A DNA stretch of 64,000 nucleotides from Clostridia bacterium (GTDB lineage Bacteria > Bacillota > Clostridia > Oscillospirales > SIG627), in assembly GCA_017507325.1 (NCBI GenBank), contig JAFWBD010000059.1, positions 27,472 to 91,471 of the forward strand, given 5' to 3'. Every line of letters starts with the position of its first letter. Position 1 is the stretch's first letter. The notes below the pieces were generated by a model. The model searched no databases. It was not told the DNA's origin and worked only from the letters and a program-made list of their open reading frames with translations. The translations under genes were made by a program, and so were the position numbers. Shown piece after piece: positions 1-9,033 of this stretch.

Positions 1-2751
1 TACCGCAATCACTCCATCGGCTTTGTTTTCCAAAGCTACAACCTCATTCCGCACCAAAGCGTTTTGGCCAACGTGGAATTGGCTCTGACGCTCTCGGGCG
101 TTTCCAAGTCCGAGCGGAGGAAAAAGGCCATTGCCGCCTTGGATAAGGTCGGTTTGAAGGATCAGATCAAAAAAAGACCCAATCAGCTTTCGGGCGGCCA
201 GATGCAGCGCGTTGCCATTGCCCGCGCACTGGTCAACAATCCCGACATTCTCCTGGCTGACGAGCCCACGGGAGCCTTGGATTCCGTAACCAGCATTCAG
301 ATTATGGAATTGCTCAAGGAAATCTCGAAGGAAAAGCTGGTGATTATGGTTACCCATAACCCCGGTCTTGCCGAGGAATACTCCACCCGTATCATCAAGC
401 TTTTGGACGGCAAGGTGGTGGATGACACCGCGCCCGTCACGGAGGAAGAGATCCGCCAAGCCGAGATCAAAAAAGGCTCCCGAAGCGCTGTCAAAGAAAA
501 AAAGCCCTCTATGTCTCTTTTCACCGCTCTTTCCCTTTCCATGAACAATCTGATGACCAAAAAGGGGCGTACGATTCTGACATCCTTTGCCGGCTCCATC
601 GGTATCATCGGAATTGCTATGATCCTCTCTCTTTCCAACGGAATCAACGCCTATATTCATGCCGTCCAAGAAGAAACCCTCTCCAGCTACCCCATTGCCA
701 TTCAAGCGGAATCGGTGGATATGACGGCTTTGATGATTTCCCTGATGGGAATCAATCAGAAGGAATCCGAAAACGCCCACGATCTGGACGCGGTGTATTC
801 CTCCAGCGTTATGAGCGAAATGATCAATTCTCTTAACAGCGCCAAGATGCAGACCAATAATCTGACCTTGTTCAAAAAGTTTTTGGAGGAAAACGAGGAG
901 ATCCGTGAATACATCTCCAACATTCAGTATTCCTACGATCTGAATATGCAGATCTACACCAAGGATGAAAACGGCGCCATCGTCAAAAGCGACGTTGAGG
1001 AAATGATGACCCGAATTATGGAGGGTATGGGCTTTGATGGCAGCTTGATGGGCACCGGCTCCTCCGCTCAGAGCTTCGGATCCATTCCCCTTTGGCAGGA
1101 AATGCTCGCCGAAAGGGACGGAACGGGAATCAGCTCCCTTGTGAAGGATCAGTACGATCTGGTTTACGGCGCCTGGCCGAACGAATACAACGAGGTTGTA
1201 CTTGTGGTCAACGATCGCAACGAATTGAGCGATTTGGTGCTTTGCGGCCTCGGCTTGATCTCCACTGAGGAAATCTTGGAGGAAATGATCGCTTCCGGCA
1301 AGGGTGAAATGCTGGACACCGCCGTCAAATCTTGGAGCTATGAGGACATTTGCTCCAAAAAATTCAAGATCTTTTTGCCCTCGGAGCTGTATCAAAAGAA
1401 CCCCGCAGGCGGCTATACTCTCTTGACCGAAACCCAAAACGGAATGGAATATTTGTTTGGCGGAGATCGCGGAGTTGACATCCGTATCAGCGGTATCATC
1501 CGTCAAAACGAGGACGCAGGCTCGGGTATGCTGACGGGGGCCTTGGGCTACACCGCCGATCTTACAAAGCATCTTTTGAACAAGATCGAATCCAATTCGC
1601 TGATCCGCGAGCAGCTTGAAAATCCGGACCGCGACGTCTTATTGAACCTTCCCTTCCTTCCCGAAGATTACGTGGAGGAGGCGGATGACGTAAAGATTCA
1701 GAAGATCCGCGATTATTTGAACTCTCTTTCAACCGAGCAAAAGGCAGAGATCTTCATTGAATTTTCCTCCGTTCCCACCAAGGAGTATTTGGATCTTGCC
1801 GTACAATCCGCGATGGCCAATCTGACCACCCGCCAGGACATTGAAAAGATGGTAATGGATGCTCTGACCTCGCAGGAGCAGGCAGGCACCGACGTTTCCT
1901 ACATTATGGATTACATCAAGCAGTTGAGCGACGATCAGCTCCGGGAAATGGTTCGAGGCGAAATCGAAAAACAGATTGCCGAGCAATACGCCAAAGGAAT
2001 CCGCGACAGCTTTTCCCGTATGCCCACCGAGCAGGTTGCCGCGCTCCTTGCCGCAAAACTGATGCCCGGGGAGCAAGGCTTTACCGCTCCGGAGCTTCTT
2101 CGTCTTTACGACGACTATATGCCTGCCAGCTATTCGATGGAGAACAGTGAAAAGATTTTGGAGAAACTGGGTCTGACAAGCGAAGACAGCCCCAGCGTGA
2201 TCCAAATCTATACCGACACCTTCGAAAACAAGGAGACCATTTCCGATCTGATCAAAAAATACAACAAGAATCAGGAAGAGGAGGATCAGATCGAATATAC
2301 CGATTACATTGCACTGGCTCTTTCCGGTGTTGCGACCATCATCAACGCCATCTCCTACGTTTTGGTTGCCTTCGTTTCCATTTCCTTGGTGGTATCTTCG
2401 ATTATGATCGGTATCATCACCTACATTTCCGTTTTGGAAAGAACCAAGGAGATCGGTATTCTTCGCGCTGTGGGCGCCTCCAAGAAGGACGTTTCCCGCG
2501 TGTTCAACGCCGAAAGCGTAATCGAGGGCTTCGCAGCCGGTGTGATGGGCATCGGAATCACACTTTTGCTTTTGATCCCCACAAACTTCATCATTCAGGC
2601 TCTCACCGATATTCCTTCCCTGAAGGCATTTCTCCCCGCAGGCGGATACCTTTTGATTCTGGTCAGCGTTCTCCTCTCCTTCTTTGCAGGACTGGTTCCC
2701 TCACGTTTCGCCGCCAAGAAGGACCCCGTGGAGGCCTTACGAACCGAGTAA
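1..2751 (+). CDS. ABC transporter, fused ATPase and FtsX-type permease (5' partial)
   Basis: A MacB/LolCDE-like exporter half with ATPase and permease in one chain, acting at the cytoplasmic membrane; substrate unknown. The frame is open from base 1, so the start and Walker A lie outside the window. Counting from base 1: Q-loop FVFQ (8-11), signature LSGGQ (about 63), Walker B with DEPTGALD (about 86) and switch histidine in VTHN (about 117). A linker leads to the first membrane segment (about 190-216). An extracytoplasmic domain of about 560 residues follows, then three C-terminal membrane segments (about 780-905) with the FtsX-like stretch [15 protein letters not shown]. The periplasm-type domain is much larger than in plain MacB. 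Large ATPase-FtsX fusions of this kind are common in Clostridia, often in antimicrobial-peptide or envelope-stress export. A strong terminator follows directly. Confidence 0.9.
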   Translation, partial: YRNHSIGFVFQSYNLIPHQSVLANVELALTLSGVSKSERRKKAIAALDKVGLKDQIKKRPNQLSGGQMQRVAIARALVNNPDILLADEPTGALDSVTSIQIMELLKEISKEKLVIMVTHNPGLAEEYSTRIIKLLDGKVVDDTAPVTEEEIRQAEIKKGSRSAVKEKKPSMSLFTALSLSMNNLMTKKGRTILTSFAGSIGIIGIAMILSLSNGINAYIHAVQEETLSSYPIAIQAESVDMTALMISLMGINQKESENAHDLDAVYSSSVMSEMINSLNSAKMQTNNLTLFKKFLEENEEIREYISNIQYSYDLNMQIYTKDENGAIVKSDVEEMMTRIMEGMGFDGSLMGTGSSAQSFGSIPLWQEMLAERDGTGISSLVKDQYDLVYGAWPNEYNEVVLVVNDRNELSDLVLCGLGLISTEEILEEMIASGKGEMLDTAVKSWSYEDICSKKFKIFLPSELYQKNPAGGYTLLTETQNGMEYLFGGDRGVDIRISGIIRQNEDAGSGMLTGALGYTADLTKHLLNKIESNSLIREQLENPDRDVLLNLPFLPEDYVEEADDVKIQKIRDYLNSLSTEQKAEIFIEFSSVPTKEYLDLAVQSAMANLTTRQDIEKMVMDALTSQEQAGTDVSYIMDYIKQLSDDQLREMVRGEIEKQIAEQYAKGIRDSFSRMPTEQVAALLAAKLMPGEQGFTAPELLRLYDDYMPASYSMENSEKILEKLGLTSEDSPSVIQIYTDTFENKETISDLIKKYNKNQEEEDQIEYTDYIALALSGVATIINAISYVLVAFVSISLVVSSIMIGIITYISVLERTKEIGILRAVGASKKDVSRVFNAESVIEGFAAGVMGIGITLLLLIPTNFIIQALTDIPSLKAFLPAGGYLLILVSVLLSFFAGLVPSRFAAKKDPVEALRTE

Positions 2752-2767
2752 CAATCCGTTTTACGAA

Positions 2768-2800
2768 CGGCACCCCATGAATGGGGTGCCGCCTTTTTTT
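2768..2800 (+). terminator. Rho-independent terminator after the ABC transporter
   Basis: Stem CGGCACCCC (2768-2776) pairs with GGGGTGCCG (2783-2791) around a six-base loop and is followed by seven T (2794-2800). It separates the ABC gene from darA. Confidence 0.92.
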
Positions 2801-2858
2801 CCTAAAACCATACAAGGACGTTTTTTTGATTTTACACGGCTTTTTGCAAAACAAGTCT

Positions 2859-2887
2859 TTGACAAAGGCGAAAAGCTATGATATACT
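2859..2887 (+). promoter_or_regulatory. Sigma-A promoter of darA-holB
   Basis: TTGACA (2859-2864), 17-base spacer, TATACT (2882-2887) with an extended TGa just before the -10. The darA ribosome site AGGAGGAA lies about 50 bases downstream. Confidence 0.88.
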
Positions 2888-2946
2888 ATAAGCGAGATAT
2901 TATATACTCCAATATTCTCAAATTGAACACATAGGAGGAACCTGTT

Positions 2947-3273
2947 ATGAAAATGATTTTTGCGATCGTAAACAACGATGATGCCCCGGACGTGATGAAA
3001 ACCTTGAACCAAGAGCGAATCCCCGTAACTAAGTTGGCATCCACAGGCGGCTTCCTGATGAAGGGCAATACCACCTTTATCTCCGGTGTGGAGGACAATA
3101 TGGTGGATCACGTGATCGAGCTGATCAAGGAGCATTCCAAGAGGAGAACCCAGCTGATGCCCATTGATTACAGTCATTACAACGCCGGTGTTTCCACACC
3201 CTATCCGGTGGAGATCACCATAGGCGGTGCCACGGTTTTTGTGGTAGACATCGAAAAATACGAAAAGGCATAA
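2947..3273 (+). CDS. darA: Cyclic-di-AMP receptor DarA/PstA (YaaQ family)
   Basis: A 108-residue PII-like trimeric protein that binds the second messenger cyclic di-AMP in the cytoplasm. It matches the family in length and along its whole sequence, starting MKMIFAIVNNDDAP with the glycine-rich loop STGGFLMKGNTT (about 36-48) characteristic of DarA. The downstream effector is not settled in the family. Its start is fixed by AGGAGGAA at 2932-2940. It is the first gene of a short operon with holB (12-base gap). In Bacillus subtilis the homologue yaaQ sits in a yaaQ-yaaR-holB-yaaT row, so the neighbourhood with holB and ricT is conserved apart from yaaR and the presence of murA here. Confidence 0.95.
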   Translation: MKMIFAIVNNDDAPDVMKTLNQERIPVTKLASTGGFLMKGNTTFISGVEDNMVDHVIELIKEHSKRRTQLMPIDYSHYNAGVSTPYPVEITIGGATVFVVDIEKYEKA

Positions 3274-3285
3274 GGCTTCGCTTCC

Positions 3286-4284
3286 ATGGGTCCGATTCTG
3301 GGAAACGAAAAGCTTCTTGATGCTCTTTTTTCCTCCATTCGCCAAAACCGTTTGGCGGGTTGCTACATTTTGGAGGGTGCCAAGGGGACGGGGAAACGAA
3401 GTATTGCCCGTTTTGTGGCTGCATCTCTTCTCTGTCCCAACCGCAATGCAAAGGGAGAGGCCTGCCTGCAGTGCCCCTCCTGCCGACGGGTTTTGGCAGG
3501 AAATCATATTGACGTATTTGAACTGACCCCCGAGGAAAAGGGCAAAAGAATCCCCGTTTCGGCAGTCAGAGAAATGCTTCGAAACAGCTACGTTCTCCCT
3601 TGCGAGGGTGATTGGCGGATATTTATTCTTTGCGACAGCGAAGCCATGAAAAAGGAAGCGCAGAATGCCTTACTCAAGAGCATAGAGGAACCCCGTGATC
3701 AAACGGTCTTCTTTCTTTTAACGGCCGATGCCTCCCGTCTCCTTCCCACCGTTCGAAGTCGAGCTGTCAAATTCAAAACGGAGCCTCTCCCGAAGGACGT
3801 GATCCGCGAGGCTCTGAAAGAAAACAAACCCGCTTCCGAGATTTCGGAGGAAGCGATTTTGCTGTGCGGCGGTTCTCTGGGGAGAGCCTTGGAAATTTTG
3901 GGTGATGCCGAATTTCACGCGGCACGGCAAGTGGTACTGAAATATTTTGAGGCGCTGTTTTCCGGCGCCAGCTTTACCAAGTTGTGCTTGATTGTTTCCC
4001 CGGCTGAATGGAGCCGAGCCAAATTTTCGATCATTTTGCCGATGGTCAAATTGGCTCTTCGGGATCTGATCTGTGCTCATTTCGGTTTTGATTTTTCACC
4101 GGAATTTTTCACAAATTCCGCTTTTCTGCACGACTTTGCGGAAATCATTTCCCCTACCGAAGCGATTCGTCTTTATGAAATGACGGAGGCTTTGGAGGGT
4201 GCCACCGAGCAAAACGCCAATCTGTATGCAATGCTCTCCACCTTCCATTTGCGCTTTCAGAAATTAACCCAAAGCCTCGCATAG
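3286..4284 (+). CDS. holB: DNA polymerase III subunit delta' (HolB)
   Basis: Clamp-loader subunit delta' of the replicative polymerase, an AAA+ protein that helps load the beta clamp. The 332 residues show a P-loop-like GAKGTGKRS (about 25-33), a four-cysteine zinc module (C-N-C-LQC-PSC, about 48-66), the sensor region EAQNALLKSIEEP (about 125-137) and the delta' C-terminal helical domain. The ATG at 3286 lies 12 bases after darA with only a weak ribosome site, so it is probably translated by coupling. Unlike the usual degenerate delta' Walker A, this one keeps GKR rather than GKT/S, in line with a non-hydrolysing subunit. Confidence 0.93.
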   Translation: MGPILGNEKLLDALFSSIRQNRLAGCYILEGAKGTGKRSIARFVAASLLCPNRNAKGEACLQCPSCRRVLAGNHIDVFELTPEEKGKRIPVSAVREMLRNSYVLPCEGDWRIFILCDSEAMKKEAQNALLKSIEEPRDQTVFFLLTADASRLLPTVRSRAVKFKTEPLPKDVIREALKENKPASEISEEAILLCGGSLGRALEILGDAEFHAARQVVLKYFEALFSGASFTKLCLIVSPAEWSRAKFSIILPMVKLALRDLICAHFGFDFSPEFFTNSAFLHDFAEIISPTEAIRLYEMTEALEGATEQNANLYAMLSTFHLRFQKLTQSLA

Positions 4285-4381
4285 CCATTCACTTTTTCCC
4301 CCGTTTTTCATATGATGGTGATATAGAACGATCCGAATCCGATCGTTGTAAAAAAATGGACTGCGAAATGGGCCTATTCTC

Positions 4382-4410
4382 TTGAAATCAAAACACTTTT
4401 TTGATATAAT
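4382..4410 (+). promoter_or_regulatory. Sigma-A promoter of murA-ricT
   Basis: TTGAAA (4382-4387), 17-base spacer, TATAAT (4405-4410) with extended TGa. It gives murA its own transcript, separate from darA-holB. Confidence 0.88.
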
Positions 4411-4471
4411 AGTCTTCGTATCTGTTTTTGACTGAAAAAAGTACTTGTGAAAGGATCGAAACCTTTTTACT

Positions 4472-5776
4472 ATGGATATCAACACAGGAAAAATCATCAT
4501 TTCCGGCGGCAAGCCCTTGGAGGGTGAGATTCCCGTTTCCGGCATGAAGAATGCGGCGGTGGCAATTGTTTTTTCCACCATTTTGACGGAAGATAAATGC
4601 ATCATTGAAAACCTTCCCGACATCAGTGACGTAAACGTTTCACTGCAGATCTTGGAATCCATCGGGGTAAAGGTAAACAAGCTGGATAAAAACACGGTAG
4701 AGATCGATTCCTCCTTCGTGGCACCCGGCATTGCTCCCTTTGATCTGGTCAGCAAAATGCGTGCCTCCTACTATCTGATCGGCGCGGAGCTCGGGCGCTT
4801 TGGCCGTGCCTTTGTGGGATTGCCCGGTGGATGCGATTTCGGAGCCCGTCCCATTGACCAGCACATTAAGGGTTTTGAAGCCCTGGGGTGCGACGTGAAG
4901 GCGGAGGGCGATTACGTGGAGGCCACTGCCAAGGACGGTTCTCTCCACGGGGCCTCGGTTTATATGGATATGGTTACCGTCGGCGGCACCATCAACGTGA
5001 TGCTGGCCGCTGTAAAGGCGGAGGGCGTTACGGTAATCGAGAATGCCGCTCACGAGCCTCATATTGTTGACACAGCCAACTTTTTGAATGCCTGCGGCGC
5101 CGATATCAGCGGTGCCGGTACCGACGTGATCAAGATCCGCGGAGTCAAAAAGCTTCACGGTGTTACATATACCATCATTCCCGATATGATCGAAGCAGGA
5201 ACCTTCATGATCCTGGCGGCCGCAACGGGCGGAAATTTAAGGATCACCAACCTGATCCCCAAGCATTTGGATTCCGTTACGGCAAAGCTGTGCGAAATGG
5301 GCGTCGAGATCGAGGAGGAGGGCGATTCCCTTACGGTAAGGCGCAAGGAAGGCCCTTTGAAGAAGATCAACGTAAAAACGCTTCCCTACCCCGGCTTTCC
5401 CACGGATATGAACCCGCAAATGTGTGTGCTTCTTTGCTTGGCAGAGGGGCTTTCCCGATTGACTGAGAGTGTTTGGGAATCCCGTTTCCGCTACGTAGAG
5501 GAGCTGAAGCGTATGGGTGCCAAGATCAACATCAACGGCCGCTGTGCCGAGGTGGAGGGGGTTCCCTATTTAAAGGGCGCTTCTGTTCGCGCCGTGGATC
5601 TGAGAGCGGGATGCGCCATGGTCATTGCCGGCCTTGCCGCCGAAGGGATCACAGAGATCGACGAAATCTATCATATTTTCCGCGGATACGAAAACCTGAT
5701 CGGAAAATTGCAAGGAGTGGGCGCCGATATCAAGGTGGTATACCCCAAAAGCCTACAATATATTGACTACGAATAA
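4472..5776 (+). CDS. murA: UDP-N-acetylglucosamine 1-carboxyvinyltransferase (MurA)
   Basis: First committed step of peptidoglycan synthesis in the cytoplasm: transfer of enolpyruvate from PEP to UDP-GlcNAc. The 434 residues fit the family. Visible are the KNAA substrate motif (Lys26-Asn27) and the active-site loop LPGGCDFGARPID with catalytic, fosfomycin-target Cys121. The C-terminal part shows the usual second inside-out alpha/beta domain. The nearest Shine-Dalgarno-like run (GAAAGGA, 4449-4455) is about 16 bases from the ATG, unusually far. No nearer in-frame start fits the family N-terminus. The gene lies 14 bases before the ricT start and shares its promoter. Confidence 0.96.
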   Translation: MDINTGKIIISGGKPLEGEIPVSGMKNAAVAIVFSTILTEDKCIIENLPDISDVNVSLQILESIGVKVNKLDKNTVEIDSSFVAPGIAPFDLVSKMRASYYLIGAELGRFGRAFVGLPGGCDFGARPIDQHIKGFEALGCDVKAEGDYVEATAKDGSLHGASVYMDMVTVGGTINVMLAAVKAEGVTVIENAAHEPHIVDTANFLNACGADISGAGTDVIKIRGVKKLHGVTYTIIPDMIEAGTFMILAAATGGNLRITNLIPKHLDSVTAKLCEMGVEIEEEGDSLTVRRKEGPLKKINVKTLPYPGFPTDMNPQMCVLLCLAEGLSRLTESVWESRFRYVEELKRMGAKININGRCAEVEGVPYLKGASVRAVDLRAGCAMVIAGLAAEGITEIDEIYHIFRGYENLIGKLQGVGADIKVVYPKSLQYIDYE

Positions 5777-5790
5777 TTTCAAGGATTGCT

Positions 5791-6919
5791 ATGGATCAAG
5801 AAAACAAAGGAAAACAACAAAGCAAAAAAAAAGAATTACCGTCCCTGGTATCGCCGCAAAAAGAATCACAAAAAGAGCGATAAGCCCGTCGAAGGCGGCG
5901 CCCTTGCAAAGGATCCGACACTCAAGGAAACGACAGATACCTCTGTTGATAAGAGTGCTGTTCCCACCGTTTCCGGCGCCGAAAACCGGGCAATCCCTTA
6001 CCCCTCCTTTTTGATGTGTGAGGAAAAAGAGCCTCAGCCCGCCCCCGAAGAGGAGCGCTACGAGGTGGTCTGTGTTCGATTCCGCCCCGTGGGAAAGAAT
6101 TATTCCTTTGATCCCAACGGGCTTGTATTCACCATGGGGGAAAGTGTCATTGTGGAGACCAGCCAAGGGCAGGAATTCGGTACGGTCAGCGTTACCAATA
6201 AGATCGTGGGCAAAAAGGAAGTCGTTCTTCCCTTAAAGAAGGTTTTGCGCCGCGCCGACGAAAGGGACCTGAAGCGCAACGCCGAAAACAAGGAGCTTGA
6301 AAACCGCGCTCGCAAGGTCTTTCAGGAAAAAAACGCACAGCACAAATTGGATATGGCTCTTTCCGACGTGGAATGCTCCTTTGACCGCTCCAAGCTGATT
6401 TTCTATTTCACCTCGGAGGGGCGCGTGGATTTCAGAGAATTTGTAAAGGACGTTGCTTCCGTATTCAAAACCCGCATTGAATTGAGACAGATCGGCGTTC
6501 GGGACGAGGCCAAGCAACTGGGCGGTCTCGGTATTTGCGGAAGACCTCTTTGTTGCAGTTCTTTTTTGGATGATTTTCAGCAGGTTTCCATAAAAATGGC
6601 AAAGGAACAAAATCTTTCCTTGAACCCCACCAAAATCAGCGGTACCTGCGGAAGATTGATGTGCTGTCTTCGCTATGAAAACGACGTTTACGTGGAAGCC
6701 TCCAAGCGCTGTCCCAAGGTTGACAGCGCCGTACAAACACCCCAAGGACGTGGCGTTGTGGTGGAGACCAACGTTCTGTGCGGTCGGTGCAAGGTAAAGC
6801 TGGATTCGGATCCGGAAAACGTTCTCGTATTCCAAGCCGACCAGTTAAAAAGCCTTTCCCGCGGAAAAAAATCGCAAAATTCACCGAATGAATCGGATTC
6901 CAACGGAAACGACGCTTAA
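5791..6919 (+). CDS. ricT: PSP1-domain protein RicT (YaaT), frame change near its start
   Basis: RicT works with RicA and RicF in an iron-sulfur complex that acts with RNase Y on mRNA processing and affects sporulation and competence in Bacillus. The PSP1 core begins at about residue 91 (YEVVCVRFRPVGKNYSFDP). Six conserved cysteines are present in GICGRPLCC and GTCGRLMCC, counted on the long frame as 251, 256, 257, 288, 293 and 294. The start is a problem. The ATG at 5791 has a good ribosome site (AAGGA, 5781-5785) but is one base out of frame with the main frame, which is open from 5786. A run of nine A (5824-5832) lies between. With eight A the two join smoothly into MDQENKGKQQSKKKNYRPW. 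A TTG at 5786 abuts the ribosome site and is unlikely; an in-frame ATG at 6014 has no ribosome site. Confidence 0.85.
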
Positions 6920-6944
6920 TTTTTCAGTTTTTTTGCAAAAGCAC

Positions 6945-6972
6945 TTGAAAAATTATAGAGAAGTGCTATAAT
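6945..6972 (+). promoter_or_regulatory. Sigma-A promoter of the ferredoxin gene
   Basis: TTGAAA (6945-6950), 16-base spacer, TATAAT (6967-6972) preceded by TGc. GGAGGT at 6992-6997 serves the ferredoxin start. Confidence 0.85.
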
Positions 6973-7004
6973 GTCAGTACCAATATTTCATGGAGGTATT
7001 TCAA

Positions 7005-7178
7005 ATGGCTTACATCATTTCTGACGAATGCATGGGTTGCATGGCTTGTGTTGACGAGTGCCCCATTTCTGCAATTTCCGAGAAAGACGGCAAAGCATTC
7101 ATTGACAAGGATACTTGCATTGAGTGCGGCGCTTGCGCAGGCGTTTGCCCCGTTGAGGCTCCCCAGCCCGAGGCATAA
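7005..7178 (+). CDS. 2[4Fe-4S] ferredoxin
   Basis: A 57-residue clostridial-type ferredoxin, a soluble low-potential electron carrier. It has both cluster motifs, CMGCMACVDECP and CIECGACAGVCP, in the classic CxxCxxCxxxCP form, and nothing else. The start MAYIISDEC at 7005 is set by GGAGGT eight bases upstream; an ATG further upstream would overlap the ribosome site. It is transcribed alone from its own promoter and stopped by a terminator, which suggests a general high-level ferredoxin. It could serve the 2-oxoacid:ferredoxin oxidoreductase encoded at 44-47 kb, but that is inference. Confidence 0.95.
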   Translation: MAYIISDECMGCMACVDECPISAISEKDGKAFIDKDTCIECGACAGVCPVEAPQPEA

Positions 7179-7194
7179 GTCCTACAAAAGAAAA

Positions 7195-7227
7195 GACAGC
7201 TTCCTTTACGGGAGGCTGTCTTTTTTT
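7195..7227 (+). terminator. Terminator after the ferredoxin, overlapping the end of the opposite gene
   Basis: GACAGCTTCC (7195-7204) pairs with GGAGGCTGTC (7211-7220) with one G-T pair, followed by seven T. The stem also lies over the last codons of the convergent gene at 7206-7514, with A-rich sequence on the other side, so it may work in both directions. Confidence 0.88.
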
Positions 7228-7514
7228 ATGCCAAGCAAGGGATCGTCTTTCAAAAACGGAAGCAGCTTTTTTGCTTTGTCTTCTTCCTCTTGTTTTTGAT
7301 AGATGCGAAGAATAAAATAGAGCAGTAAATTTTGGATTTGAGGGATTTTGGCAATTTTGTGGTAGCGCCTCAGATCCTCCAAAAAGCGACGGCTGTTCCA
7401 AAAGCGTTTAAAATCCCGAGAAAGCCTTCTTTGAAGCAGAAGCAAGGCACCAAAGTACAAAAACAAAAGGAAAAACAGGATGGTTAGAATAAAGAAAAAG
7501 TAATAAAGAGTCAT
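7206..7514 (-). CDS. Small single-pass membrane protein, function unknown
   Basis: A 102-residue protein I do not recognise. Residues about 4-28 are strongly hydrophobic (one membrane segment). The rest is basic, with RRLSRDFKRFWNSRRF and a Q/E/K-rich helix, probably cytoplasmic. It is supported as a gene by the ribosome site GGGAGGAG seven bases before the ATG at 7514 and by its place 48 bases downstream of the GHL10-type gene on the same strand, with which it probably forms a two-gene operon. Its last codons run into the ferredoxin terminator. Confidence 0.7.
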   Translation of the reverse strand: MTLYYFFFILTILFFLLFLYFGALLLLQRRLSRDFKRFWNSRRFLEDLRRYHKIAKIPQIQNLLLYFILRIYQKQEEEDKAKKLLPFLKDDPLLGIKKDSLP

Positions 7515-7562
7515 AGCTCCTCCCGTGCCTACGATTTCATTTTGCCGACGACATAGGCAAAT

Positions 7563-8864
7563 TCAAGATCCATAGAAATCCTGCAAATCCCCCGCAAGAT
7601 TTCGCGTGTTGGCCAAAATGGCGGCATAGCCGTATTGAATGCTTCCCCCAAAGCCGCGATAGGAGCGGGCAAGGGTGATCTGATCGGTAATTTCCTTCGA
7701 ACCGAGGGCAAAGCCCTCCACCTTATAGGCGGCGTGGGATACGAAAAGCTTGACGCCTGTCCCATCTACCCGATCGCTCCACCAGCGCACAAGAACGTCG
7801 AAGGATGCGGCGCTGTATCCCGTTTCCCAATAGATCTGCGGAGCGATATAATCTACGTATCCACCGCGAATCCAAGCCAATGCATCGCAATATAACGAAT
7901 GGTAGGCCTCAAGTCCTCTCGTTGCGCTTCCCTCGGGATCGGAGGAGGCATTCTTCCAGATCCCGAAGGGGCTGACCCCGAAGCTAAGCCGTTGGGAAAC
8001 GGATTTTACGGTATCATAGCTTTGCTTTACCATTCGGTTTACGTTTTCCCTGCGCCAATCCTCGCGGCTCATTCCTTGGGGAGCGAGATCCGAGAAGGCT
8101 TTATCGTCCCCAAAGCTCTCTCCGCTGACGGGATAAGGATAAAAATAGTCGTCATACAAAATTCCCTTAACCCCATAGCCTTCGCATATCTCCCGAAGAC
8201 CTGCGGCGATCAAATCCGATACGGATGGCAAAGCGGGATTATAATAGAGCCTGCCGCCGTAGAAAACGGTCCAATCGGGATGTTGCTTTGCGGGATTTTT
8301 CTCCGAAAGGGAGGCGAGTGCGGCCTCCTTGGAGGGAAAGGATGAGGAGGTTATGCGATAGGGATTGACCCAAGCCACCACGTCGATCCCCAAAAAAGTC
8401 GCCTTTTCCACCAAATACGCCAAGGGATCAAGCGGCAAGGCCCCACCCTCGGCGGCGGCAAGATAGCGGGAAACGGGGAAAATCCTTGAGGCATACAGTG
8501 CATCGCCCGTTGGGCGAACTTGAAAGTACAGGGTATTGAAGCCGATGCGATGGCAATGATCCAGGATCGCATCCAATTCCGCTTGGAGCTGATCCGAGGA
8601 AAGCCCCGACCTTGTGGGAAAATTAATGTTATGAACCGAGGCAATATAGACACCGCGCACCTCCCGATCAAAGACGGGAGAAGGGCTTTCGGAAGAAATC
8701 GGAGCCTCGGTTGCACCCTGGCCGCTCTTGAGAACCGAATCGCGGGAGGACAACCACAAGAGCCCGGCAAAAGCCGAGGTGCACAGGATGACAAGGATCA
8801 GAAAATAGAGGGCAAGGGAACGAAGTGCCGCGATCCATCCCTTGTACCGACGGTGCTTTCTCAA
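7563..8864 (-). CDS. Membrane-anchored GHL10/YddW-type glycoside hydrolase-like protein
   Basis: A 433-residue member of the 'glycosyl hydrolase-like 10' (former DUF187, YddW) family, thought to act on peptidoglycan or other surface glycans outside the cell. The N-terminus is basic, followed by a hydrophobic segment (about residues 16-38) that acts as signal anchor. The catalytic-type TIM barrel starts at about 68 (REVRGVYIASVHNINFP) and shows the family blocks FNTLYFQVRPTGDALY, VVAWVNPYR and YVDYIAPQIYWE. The start is TTG at 8864, eight bases after GGAGGGAG; no better start exists. It is transcribed from a clear promoter at 8888-8916 and followed by the small membrane protein gene. Substrate not determined. 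Confidence 0.88.
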   Translation of the reverse strand: MRKHRRYKGWIAALRSLALYFLILVILCTSAFAGLLWLSSRDSVLKSGQGATEAPISSESPSPVFDREVRGVYIASVHNINFPTRSGLSSDQLQAELDAILDHCHRIGFNTLYFQVRPTGDALYASRIFPVSRYLAAAEGGALPLDPLAYLVEKATFLGIDVVAWVNPYRITSSSFPSKEAALASLSEKNPAKQHPDWTVFYGGRLYYNPALPSVSDLIAAGLREICEGYGVKGILYDDYFYPYPVSGESFGDDKAFSDLAPQGMSREDWRRENVNRMVKQSYDTVKSVSQRLSFGVSPFGIWKNASSDPEGSATRGLEAYHSLYCDALAWIRGGYVDYIAPQIYWETGYSAASFDVLVRWWSDRVDGTGVKLFVSHAAYKVEGFALGSKEITDQITLARSYRGFGGSIQYGYAAILANTRNLAGDLQDFYGS

Positions 8865-8887
8865 TAAAACTCCCTCCTCTTTTCTTC

Positions 8888-8916
8888 AGTATATCAAAAA
8901 AATCAATACATTTCAA
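8888..8916 (-). promoter_or_regulatory. Sigma-A promoter of the GHL10 gene
   Basis: Reading the minus strand: TTGAAA (8916-8911), 17-base spacer, TATACT (8893-8888) with extended TGa. It diverges from the cysK promoter. Confidence 0.87.
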
Positions 8917-8974
8917 GGGTTCAAATTCCCGACTGTAAAATTTTATTCTTCGGAAAAAAATAAGATTCCGGTTC

Positions 8975-9003
8975 TTGACGGAAAGTAGATTTCATAATAT
9001 AAT
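8975..9003 (+). promoter_or_regulatory. Sigma-A promoter of cysK
   Basis: TTGACG (8975-8980), 17-base spacer, TATAAT (8998-9003). I see no S-box or T-box between it and the cysK start. Confidence 0.85.
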
Positions 9004-9033
9004 AGTATCAGACAAATTCAGAAAGGTTTTACC

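Noticed and set aside
4327..4347. Hairpin AACGATC/GATCGTT after holB considered as a terminator
   Set aside because: It is followed by an A-run and not T on the plus strand, and it stands just ahead of the murA promoter.
5763..6014. Open frame overlapping the start of ricT in another frame
   Set aside because: No ribosome site, very basic random-looking product, ends inside ricT.
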